DNA from: Phorcus lineatus
Lineage: Eukaryota > Mollusca > Gastropoda > Trochida > Trochidae
DNA: 64,000 bases
Assembly: GCA_921293015.1 (NCBI GenBank)
Contig: OV121098.1
Coordinates: 17,384,161-17,448,160 of the forward strand
Reading direction: 5' to 3'
The notes under the pieces were generated by a model. It was not told the DNA's origin and made no database searches. It was given only the letters and a program-made list of their open reading frames with translations. Below are positions 1-10,900 of this stretch, in pieces. How positions within the stretch are numbered: the stretch's first letter is position 1; each line of letters starts with the position of its first letter. The translations under genes were made by a program, and so were the position numbers.

Positions 1-1287
1 CAAATTACCTGATTTGTGCATATTTCCAAACATAGACATATCTATTAAAATATTCATGAAAAAGTAATGAATTCCAATGTTTATGTCTGAATTACTAAGA
101 AAATTTGCTACATTTATACCTAAGTGAGAAAGTCAATCGTCGGGGTTATTTAGCGGTCAGCTCGTCCGTGCGTCCGGCTTCAGGTTTGTTGTTTCTTGCA
201 TAACTCGGACACCAAATGTTAAAAAGTGACGAATCTTGACAAATGTAATTTGTATCAATCATATGTGCCTTTTGTACATTTCGATAATTTACTTTCATAA
301 TTCATTTTAGATGTTCAACTCTTTTTTGCACCACTGACTTTGAGAAAATCATGATGTCCAAATTGTTGCTTATTTCCCAAACTAAAAATCATCAAATGTG
401 ACACATTTGACAAGCATGGTCCTTCAATCTATTTATCAATTTATTTGTTTTGTGTTTTCAATGGAACATTATTTAAACATTGGGTGCATGATGAAGTCAA
501 TCTCACTAAATAAGATCGCATACCGTAACTAGGTTACAGATCTCACACGGCCCAGTTACTCAAGCTGTCAACTTCCTTTTGACTCCAGTTGGATCTCATG
601 ATCCCAATGGCTTGACGCAGCGCACCTTCAGCTCTGATGAGCTTGAAATAAGTGTTAACATTTATCAATCATTTCTTAGTGCATTCAACCTCAAGGTCAC
701 AATGAGTATTACACATTTTTAGAAGTGAATCTGTTAATGTTGTCCGAAAGAAATTTCGGGACTTCGTATCCGTTACACTTGGTACTTGTTGACCTTTATA
801 TAGGCAGCCAGGTCTTTGAAATGACTGTGGTATCTGGACAGAGGCTGACATATTTGTTGAGCATGAATTAAATCTGACAGCTATGACACAAGATGAACTT
901 ATATCACGAAACAACATCCACACTCCTCTTAAAGAAGTCGGGAAATCAGACATGTTCAGATTCCATGGTAAACGACTTGTTCCGTCGAAGAAAGATTAGT
1001 CAGTGTTTCAATTAGGGTTTTGGAATACTGGCGGCTGGTCCTTAAGAGAGTCTAACAACAGTAATTTAAAGAATTATTACTCGCCCGTGTAAGATAACCC
1101 AGTGTAATATTTATACGGCGATATTAAACTAGTGTAATACCGCTGCACGTATGACGTCATAATATTGTGTGGTTGTGACGTCACGATCTTGGCACCGACG
1201 TCTCAATGGCGGCATAGTCTCGGAAATGCTTCGTTCAGTACACTTTCGGTAATAGTGCTTGATTACTGAGGTCAAGTAATAAACAGA
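1..1287. other. Gene-poor left edge with a degraded dispersed repeat
   Basis: No recognisable gene. Bases about 130-480 resemble the dispersed repeat seen at 25.3 kb and 34.6 kb: a GGGGTTATTTAGCGG start, a CGTCCG run, then a phrase about losing the target of an open 'aactcggac' motif. A minus-strand open stretch of 94 codons (669-953) matches no family I know and has no convincing splice borders. Two perfect TGACGTCA palindromes lie at 1152-1159 and 1176-1183. Confidence 0.4.
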
Positions 1288-1425
1288 ATACTAAACTTCC
1301 TTCCATTTAATACTATTTTTATTAAACTCGTTAATGATTTGGTATGAAACTCGCTTTCGCTCGTTTTATACTTAATCATTAACTCGTTTAATAAAAATAG
1401 TATTAAATGGAAGGTCGTTTAGTAT
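1288..1425. mobile_element. Palindromic foldback/MITE-like hairpin
   Basis: The two halves are near-perfect inverted repeats: ATACTAAAC at 1288-1296 pairs with GTTTAGTAT at 1417-1425, and the arms run inward for about 60 bases through TTAATACTATTTTTATTAAA to a small loop around CTTTCG. It sits directly at the 5' edge of the retrotransposon coding region, so it either landed there or was the site into which a truncated retrotransposon inserted. It has no coding capacity. The ATG of the first retrotransposon open frame lies inside the right arm and is probably not a true start. Confidence 0.7.
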
Positions 1426-4400
1426 CCTCTATATCCGTAGTCTCAGACTTAAATTATGACATTTTTGGTGTGTGCGAAACTTTTTTAACAAATGATCATG
1501 AACTCAAACTCGAAGGATTTACGTGGTACGGCAATAATAGGAAGAATGTCAACAAACGTTCTGGACGTGGATCTGGTGGTGTAGGGGCTTTCGTCAACAA
1601 CAATCTTCTTTCATCATATACAGTTAAGGTAATTGACAAATCCTATGAAGATATAATATGGTTGAAGTTGACTTCACTTAAAGATCCAAACTCCAGTATT
1701 ATTGTGTGTGTTTGTTATTTGCCATCATCTTGTTCATCACGTCCTATCGATGCAGAAGCCTTCTTTCAAAATCTGTTGGAATCTATGTATCTGTATCAAA
1801 ACGAAAGAATAATGTGCTTATGTGGTGATTTTAATGCTAGGATAGGGAATGAAACTGATTACATTCAAGGTGTAGATAGTGTACCTGATAGGGAAATAAT
1901 CGATCATAAAGAAAATTCAAATGGAACCTACTTTTTAGATTCCTAATCAATAGCAACATGTGCATTATAAACGGCAGAATCGGAACACAAGACTTCACGT
2001 ATGTGAAAAACGGTTCTTCTGTCGTAGATTACGTGATAACGCCTCATGATAACCTTTCAAGGATAAGTAATGTTCATGTACGGAGGATATCTGCCTTGAT
2101 TGATGGTTGTAATATCCCAGACAGCATCCCCGATCACTCTATTCTTTCATGGCAAATACAAGTTTCAACCGAAGATTCGGTAATCGACTGTCAACCGTGT
2201 AAAGGGTCATCGAGCAACAGACACAAAACTTACAACCGAAATAAGATCACAAACACTTTTCTTCAAGATCCGGAAACTATTGCTTTACTGAACAACACCA
2301 TACAAGTTTTGGAAGCACAGCTGTCTGTCAACAATGACATCAATAGTGCTTATACAACTTTCATTTCATTTATGACTGATGAGTTGGATAAAGTAGCAGT
2401 CCACCGTGTAAATGATCGTACAAACAGTAATTCAAAATCATTCTTTAAACCATACTGGACAGAAGAACTTCAGTTTCAGTGGGATAAAGTGCGAGGAGCC
2501 GAAAAACGCTACCTTTCTTGTAAAACTGCTCGACGACAGACGTTACGTTGTGAATTTCAACGTGAAAGGAAGTGTTTCGACAAAGCGTTGAGAAAGCAGA
2601 AACGTACATACAGGATGAAGCAACAACAATGTCTCTTGGATAAATATGAAAACAGTGACTCTCGATCGTTTTGGAAAACTATTGGTAAAATGGGAATTGT
2701 AAAAGAACGTGTTAATTCTGTTCCATTGGAAGTAGAGATTGATGGAAATACAGTGACTGGTAAGGATAATGTATTAGATAAGTGGAAACTGGACTATTGT
2801 TCAGTTTTCAATTGTACAACTTCAGATTTTTTTAATGACGATCACTTGCGTAATGTCAATAAAAACATGCGCAAGAGCAATGTGTCAAGTGATATTGACA
2901 TCAATACCAGTGACCTAGATTCGCCGATCAGCCGAGCTGAGGTAGAGCGTGCAGTTGCACGTGCTAAGCGAGGAAAGGCAACTGGGCCTGACCTTGTTCC
3001 AGCAGAGGCTTTGAAGAATGTGAAATGTATTGACATTTTGTTAAAATTGTTTACATTTTGTTTTAGCAATTCTTTTTGTCCTGATATTTGGCGATCAACT
3101 ATTATAAACCCTATTCCAAAGCCTGATAGTAATTTACGTGACCCACTTTGTTAGAGGGGCATTTCTCTTATATCTGTTCCGTGCAAAATTTACGCCGACA
3201 TTCTGAATAATCGTTTGAGTGCTTGGTTAGAAAATAACAATGTTTTGGCCGAAGAACAAAATGGTTTCCGCTCTAAGCGGAGTACACTTGAACATATTCA
3301 TAGTTTATTTTCAGTTATTGATAACAGAAAAAGTTTGAAACAGTCAGCTTTTGTTTGTTTCGTTGACATCAAAAAGGCCTTTGATAAAGTTAATCGTGAT
3401 TGTCTTTGGTACAAATTGAAAGAGATTGGTATTTCAGGGAAGTTTCTGACAACTAGCTGTGCAAGCTATGTGTGATAACACATGTCATGACTTCAAGTAA
3501 ATGCTTTATTTACATGCAGATGCATTTAATGTATCAACTGGTGTTCGGCAGGGCTGTGTTTTGTCGCCGACTCTATTTTCTGTTATTAGCAAACGAATTA
3601 AATAATTAAAGGTGTGGTATTGACATTGACAGTTCTATGTTAAGTTTTCTGTTGTATGCTGATGATATTGCCCTTATCGCACCAGATGCAGAGTCTTTGC
3701 AGCTCATGATGAATTGTGTTTCTGATTGTAAACCTTAAGAAAACTAAAGTTATACATTTTCGGCCAGCATCTAAGTTAGTTTCAAATTTGGTTTTAATAT
3801 TTGTAACAATGACTATGCTGCAAGTTATAAGTACTTAGGGTTATGGTTTCATGAGCATTTAGATTTAAAATTTACAGTTAAGGAAGTGGCCAAATCAGCT
3901 AATAGAGCTTTAAGTGTTATAATATGCAAATCAAAAGCTGTTGGTTGATTTGCATATAAGGGTTTTGATACCCTGTATAATAATTTAGTACAACCTATAA
4001 TATCTTACGCATAAGCAATTTGGGGGGGGGGGGGGGGGGGGGAGTATTTTGTTGTATAAATGCTGTTCAAAATAGGGCATGCAGGTTTTTCTTGTTAGTA
4101 GGGCGTAAAACGCCAAATTTAGCTGTACAAGGTGAAATGGGCTGGTTTTCGCAACAAGAAGACGAAGTCCACTTTTTGACCATCTGTAGTTTCTATTCTG
4201 ATATAAGGTACGATTTTTGGAATAATATAACGAGTAGAGACCCTCTATTTGCCCAGCTTTCGCCAGTTGACCAATTTGTTTATTTAATGTTAAATGACAA
4301 TGTATTTTATATCTCTTTCTGCAATGTTAATCAAAATGTTTAGTAGACGTAAAACGTCCAACATTAACATGTAGCTATCAGTTGTATAATAAACATTTTT

Positions 4401-4592
4401 GCGACTGTGTCATCACGCCATTTTAACAATGTATATGTTTTTATCTTATATTGTTTTACATTATCAATGATATCCGTGTCTCATAAGCCTTTTAAGGCTG
4501 GATGTTGTTTTTTAAAAGTGATTTTATAAAATGTTCCAAATGTTTTATAACAACATGTGACACGTAAATAAAATATATTCTTCTTCTTCTTC
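1426..4592 (+). pseudogene. Broken non-LTR retrotransposon (APE endonuclease plus reverse transcriptase)
   Basis: An APE-type endonuclease is read first (1407-1946, then 1958-about 2200 in another frame). Visible motifs are FGVCETFL, CLCGDFNARIG and the terminal SIPDHSILSW. A basic linker and the reverse transcriptase follow: RGKATGPDLVPAEAL, NGFRSKRSTLEHI, FVDIKKAFDKVNRD, then in shifted frames GVRQGCVLSP and LLYADDIALIAP near 3540-3680. An RT C-terminal region is at about 4060-4340 (AVQNRACRFFLLVGRKTPNL). Breaks include a frameshift near 1946, one in-frame TAG at 3152 where the family has Tyr before RGISL, more frameshifts after 3475 and a G-tract at 4022-4042. The element ends with AATAAA and a TTC-rich tail at about 4570-4592. 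It is dead in cis. The exact clade is uncertain, but it is APE-type, not LTR. Confidence 0.85.
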
Positions 4593-5898
4593 TATGTGTC
4601 ATCTGCGTAACTTGGTGACTGGCTTCGTTTGTGCTGATGACTTCTCTAAGATCTCAGTCTTCTGGTCCTAAAACAGATCCTTGCGGTTCTCCATAGTATA
4701 AGCCGTTTTCTTGAAAGCATGATTGCTGTCGATTGCAGAGGTAGGACTAGCGATGAGAGTCCTCTGCCGGTTACTCCAACCAGTCTCGGGGTTAACAATA
4801 GAACCAAATAAATAGGCGCATTTGGTATCCTGATATTCTATTCGAAAATCTGAACATCTTCATGTAATGTGTGGTAGACAAAGACCTTCTTGCACCGAAA
4901 ATTGCCCCAAAAAAAGTGCAAAAGTAACTCTGGAATGAGGCTTTGAACATGTGAAAACGACATTACGTTACTTTCTCCAGTCGAAAGTACAACAAGTTAA
5001 CTATTCTCATACAACAGAGACGACATAAAGTGTTTCAAAATATTGCAACACAACCAGTTTTTCAACAATGAAGTTTGTTGTATCACCGTTGCCATTTACC
5101 ATCTTAATGTTCAAGTAAGTTATTCACAAGATGGGTGGCTACACTTATCACAAACCAGAGCATAAACTATTGAATCAGTACAGTCGGGTTATGGTTGACT
5201 TAATAGTTAATGAGCTTGTTCAGAATGTCAAGAAAGTCTAAAAAATTCCAAGAGAATTTAGGACGTGTCGGACACCAATGTTGCACTAACCATTACTAAA
5301 ATATATAGAATTGTTGATGAAAATACTTTGGTTCTGTGATCTTGAAATGCCATCTTGGAAAGAAATGTGACATTTTCTAGCTTCAGCAAAAAATTCAAGT
5401 TTTAATCATGCAAATAGGCCTGCTTATTGAGTTTTGGTGAAAACGTATACGCTCCACATACACATCCTGAGATGTAACCCCACTCGAAGCTACGCCTGTG
5501 ACCTATGATCTATTGACTACAATGTATCTAGAAACAGTCAACCAATAGCAGCGCTTGAAATGCGAGATAACACGGTCTTGTTCGCAGGTTTATTTTTGGT
5601 GGATAGCTGTGGAACTCCTACAGGTTTCTTAAACAGCGTTTTCAAACGTTACCGCACCTACTTAGATTGTAATTATACATGAAGAGCATTCTGTTTTAAG
5701 AGGGGGGGGGGGAGGTGTCATTCTTTCTGTTGTCAACTGAACAAAGCAAATCGTTCAAATTACGAATGAGTACAATTTCCGCAATTAACGTGGACAGACT
5801 CGATTTTTTTCATTAGAATAGTGTACCGTAAGATAGGAGTTTAACCTGTATAACTCATGACTGCTTTTGCGCTTAAACGGCTTAGTGAACCTATATTA
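4593..5898. other. Intergenic, no gene seen
   Basis: AT-rich single-copy-looking DNA with no open frame of note and no recognised repeat. An 11-base G run lies at 5702-5712. Confidence 0.5.
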
Positions 5899-6524
5899 TT
5901 AAAGGCACTAGTGCACGCTTTTACGGTTTAAATTGGCTATGTTAAGGTTTAAGAGGACTTATTCATTCACTAAAGCTTTCTATAAATGCAATGAAATACT
6001 TAAAATTCTTTACAATTAACCTGCAATCAACTATGAAACTTTTAGACAGCCGCTGTCGGCTTGGACATATAACAAATCTAAGGTTAGCTGTGCACAAAAC
6101 GGAAAAAATTATAGACAGTTGAAAGCGGCTGAAATATTATAATGTGCAGCTGTTGAATTTACCTAAACTCTGAACTGAGAAAAATAATGAATTATGTTTT
6201 ATGAAAGCATTGTAAATAAACCGATTTAATAACACAGCATTAGCATTGCTATTAGATTGACCAAAGTGGCTGCCGTTTCCGCTTTTTTAGTTATAAGCAA
6301 AATCTTAATATTTCCGATATCGTAGTTCATGCGGATTTATTGTAACGTAACATTAAATACTTCCGGTTTTTAAAAATCAACTCTACTACCTGAATACGTA
6401 AATATTTGTTAAATAACTTACGAGGAAGATTACTTGAGTGAGGATCTTTAATAATATCGAGAGATATGCAGTATCTGTGCATTCGTTGTGTTAACGAAAT
6501 ATTAGTGTGCACTAGTGCGTTTAA
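5899..6524 (+). mobile_element. TTAA-flanked non-autonomous DNA element, copy 1
   Basis: It is bounded by TTAA on both sides (5899-5902 and 6521-6524). The ends are inverted: AGGCACTAGTGCAC inside the left TTAA and GTGCACTAGTGCGT before the right one. The interior has no coding capacity. The same sequence recurs inverted at 9250-9879 and as a partial direct copy at about 9905-10425. A TTAA target duplication is the hallmark of piggyBac-type transposition, so this is probably a piggyBac-mobilised MITE. That assignment is inference, because no transposase is present. Confidence 0.7.
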
Positions 6525-7680
6525 TGATTGCGTCTGCTCTTTCAGGGCGAAATAAACCTATATAACTCAAGAGTTCCACTGTTCTAATTAACCTAACAAT
6601 GGACTTAGTCTAACATTATACCTGTGTCACCCGTGACGAACTGGTATAACGAATTTTTCTTACCGATTTTAAAAAATGAACTTATCAAATACAAAAATTT
6701 AAATGTTAAAAGACCTTTATGGTGAGTCCAAAGACTCAAAGGTAACCTTGATGTGTTCAATGCGACAAACTATTCAAGACGCTAACTCTGCAAGCTGTTT
6801 ACAAGCAAACTTTCGTCACTTTTCACTCATTTTCACTCATATTTTTCACTCCGGTTGATAACAGTAGTTATCTAGGGCCACGTGGACAAATCGGTGATCA
6901 AGTTTTATATAAAACAAGACAGTTTCTGATTCTGATGTACCTATATAACAAAGCGACTGTTGACAATAGCGAACTCACCGCTAATGGTTGAAACATCACC
7001 AAAGCGGTTCTTAAAAAATAACAAAGTCACTACAGTAACGACCTTTCTACATTGAAGCTGTTGAGTGACAGGTATCTGAAGTACGAGAACCTCTGCAGCT
7101 GATGAGATTCTTCCTCGTACAAAGGGTAATTCCTTCCTGGGCTCGATTGATTAATGTCAGTTCTACGCGATCATCGATTTCTTGTTGTTACATCTCATGT
7201 GAACGGAAATACTGCGGGCAGTCAACGCTAATAATACGCTTAAAAATACATCTTGTTAGTATAATCATCTGAACAAGTCGATATAAGATGAATGCATTTT
7301 GGTTACCAATCATATTTCACTTATACAAATCGAGACAAACTAAGGACAACTATAGCTGAAGGCGTGTAAACTATTTTGACTTATTGGCTGGTAATTAGGA
7401 AGGATCGGAAGGTCGGAAAATAATCCAGCACGTTTACAGGTGAAAGACACGTCCCATGGGAATATTGACAGCAGAGGAAGGTAACGGACAGATTTTGATT
7501 ACATATTTAGGTGAAATCAAAGTAAGGATTTTACTTGAGTTTTTTAGTGGATAAGAAAAGACAAGAAAATGTCAGTAAAAACAGAGCAACGAAACTTTAA
7601 AGGAATGGATTGATGAAGTTTACACCTGAAAGGAGACTTTCTGAGTTTGAAGGGGATAACGACAGGCTCTCAGGCCAACC
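6525..7680. promoter_or_regulatory. Upstream region of the PAN-GON gene
   Basis: No coding sequence is recognised. The transcription start of the downstream gene should lie here or in an upstream exon, but I cannot place a TATA box or initiator with confidence. The stretch at 6877-6900 (GGGCCACGTGGACAAATCGG) resembles one at about 42470 next to another repeat, so part of this is repeat-derived. Confidence 0.35.
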
Positions 7681-7993
7681 ATGTTGATATCACTCCTTAC
7701 CATGATGGTACCCCTGATATACATGCTAACAATGGGTATCTCCATTAAGACGTCGAGGTACCAACTTCTGAGCCGGGTGACAGACCCCATGGAGAACAAC
7801 GTTCACCTGGTGGAGGTGAGCGTGGTGTCCCGGGTGCAGTGTGCGGCGGTGTGTGACAGGGACCCCTTCTGTCTCTCCTTCTACCATAGCAAGACTGGAC
7901 GTGTCTGTCTCTTGAACTCCTTCGTCATCCCCGCGCTGCATCTCTCCCTCTACTACAACAGTACCGGGGACTTCCTCTACTTCCAGCGCTTAT
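7681..7993 (+). CDS. PAN-GON gene exon 1 (signal peptide and PAN-like module)
   Basis: It starts at the first ATG of the frame, directly upstream of a hydrophobic run, and ends in phase 1 before GTAAGT. It encodes the leader and the whole four-cysteine PAN-like module. It is much richer in GC than its flanks. Confidence 0.8.
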
Positions 7994-10900
7994 GTAAGTC
8001 TGCTTGTATTCATTTAAAAACCTTAACCTTATAAAAAAAACTTTTGTAACGCGCATTATTCACGACAGAGCTTTTTCTAAGCAAACAGATTTGTTTTATT
8101 AACTAGAAATAATTGTACTTAGAATAAGCGGGCACGCGACCGTATAGGTCTTTATTTGTCCTGCGGACAAGTACCAATTTGTCAAGCTTGTTGAATCAAC
8201 TCGGCAATGTCACAGGAGGTACTCGACTATACATGTAACCGGAAGTTACACCTTTGCAACTACAAATTCTACCTGGACAGTTTTTCCGTGAAAACCTTTG
8301 CTACACTTGTAGCGTCAGGTTTAATTTTAATTATTGCCAAGCTGTAACAGTTAAATTTGTAAAATATGATTCACGAAATGGAAGCCGTGGTGAGCAAGCA
8401 ATGTTACATAAAGTAATTGAAGGGAGTCAGTACGTTCTTAGTCTTGACAGAGTTTCATTCCAGTGATCAAATATAGGATCCCAGACGTCCTGTCTTGCTG
8501 AACTAAAGCTGAGACTTTTAGGTATACATTTCTTTCAGTCGAACGATGGCCAAGGCGGTGTGCGGACATCAAGGCGGCACACCCGACGGCTCCAGACGCC
8601 GACTACTGGATGTACCCGGTTTCAGGCCAGGTGTACGGGAACCGTGTGCGGATATACTGCAAGATGTCGGAACTTGTCCCCCGTGAATACCTTACTCTGC
8701 CCCACCCAAACCGGGGTCTCCACCCGCCCCTCCGCAACCTGGCCTGTGTTGGCGAGACCAGCTTCTTTACAGGCAACGAGGGCGACATCCTCTACAGCAA
8801 AATCCGCCTGGATCCTGACGTGAGTAGAATAACATGCTGGCCTTAACCCATCTCCCTACGCAAAGCTTAACTATTGCCAGTCTCGAACTGTTATTTAACT
8901 TGGACAGTCCGATACTGGCAATAGTTGAGCTTTGCATAGGAAGATGGCCTTTACCCCAAGTGTTTACGATCTGTAGGTTTAGTGAATCATACCCAATGTC
9001 CTCACTGCAAATTAGGCAAGCCTTTATACTCTGTTTCAACCTTATGGTCAAACGTGCCTTACTTTCATGGCTGCATCCGATAATGTAAGGGGTAAGCGAA
9101 GAGGTTTGTGGTATTGTGCCCCCTTTTAAAGAATAATTATCCAAGCTAGTTTTCTTTCATAGAGGGATGTCCACCTTTTGTAAACACAACAATCTGAGAT
9201 TTGTCTAGATTTATTTAAAAGCACGCTTTTTCGTTTCGAAATGTCCAGTTTAAACGCATAAGAGCACACCAATATTTCGTAAATACAACGAATGCACAGA
9301 TACTGCATATCTCTCGATATTACTCACGAACCTCACTCAAGTAATCTACCTCGTGAGTTATTTAACAAATATTTACGTATTCAGGTAGAAAAGTTGATTT
9401 TTAAAGGCCGGAAGTATTTAATGCAACGTAACTTTAAATTCGCATGAACTACTATATCAGAAATATTAAAACTTTGCTGATAAACAGAAAAGCGGAAACG
9501 GCAGCTGCTTTGGTCAATCTAATAACAATGCTAATGAAATGTTATCAAATCGGTTTATTTACAACATTGCTTTCATAAAACATAATTCATTCTTTGTTCT
9601 CAGTTCAGAGTTTAGGTAAATTCAATAGCTGCACGTAGTACTAATTCAGCCGAGTTCAACTGCACATAGTTTATGCGTTTTGTGCACAGCTAACCATAGA
9701 TTTTTTATATGTCCAAGCCGACAGCGGCTGTCTTAACTTTTTCATTGTTGATTGCAGGTCAACTGTAAAGTATTTTAAGTATTTCTTTGAATCGATAGAA
9801 TGCTTAAGTGAATGCATAAGTCCTCTTAAACCTTAAAATAGCCAATTTAAACCGTAAAAGCGTGCACTTGTGCCTTTAAGGCATACGAGGCTAGAAGTAC
9901 TAACTTCTATCGATGCAATGAAATGCTTAAAATTCTTTAAAATTGGCCTGTAATCAATAATGTAAAAGTTAAAGCGGCCGAAGTCGGCTAAGATATATAT
10001 ACATAAAATCTAAAGGTCAGCTGTGCATAAAATGGACAAAATAACGACAGTTGAAAACGGCTGAAGTACTAATAAGTGCAGCTTTTGAATTTACCGATAC
10101 TCTTAACTGAGAACAAACAATGAAATAGATTTTAAAGCAATCTCGTAACTGATCCCATTAAAAATGTTAAAGAAATTTCGTTATTGGAACAAGATAGCGT
10201 TTTGAGTTTTCTGGTTGTCAGTACAATTTAAATATATCCGATATCGTAGTCCTTGCGGATTTAATGCAACGTTGCATCAAACCTTCCGGTCATTTAAAAC
10301 TAGAAAAGAAAACTGAATACGTACAACGTTGTAAAATACCCTACGAGGTACATAAGCTGAGAGCGGATCGTTACATCGAGTGATATGCTTAATCTGTGCA
10401 CTCCTTGTATATACGAAACATTTTGATTATTTTTGTATCTCCATAGAATAGAACACAAATCACATATTCAGTTAAATAACCAACAAGATTACTTTAACAC
10501 AGTGTTTGGTATACAAGCAATTGATGGAAAGGATGCAATAGAGATGTGTACACAACAATATCAAAACCGGGACATGACATATTGACCAAAATTTTATGAA
10601 GCTTACATATTTGCGGTTTGAGTAGGTAAAAAAAGCGGTCAACATAATTCATTGTCTTCCGTGTTTCAAGGTTTTTTTTTCCCCTGTTTTTTCATTTGAA
10701 AATATTGTATTTTCATCTTCAAATTTAGGACATAGCCTCTATTTTCACAGTAACCTAAAATAACTTTTTTCCTAGTGAAAGTTATATTTGTTCCAGTTTT
10801 TTAAAAAAGTTTTCCAAAATACTTTTGATGACTTTGCTTTCATAAAATAAACGTAAAATTGATTCTTCCTCGGATTTATTTCACTTTTAGTAGCAGATCA

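Noticed and set aside
669..953. Minus-strand 94-codon open frame as a gene
   Set aside because: No recognisable family, no splice signals of strength, and neighbouring DNA is repeat-rich.
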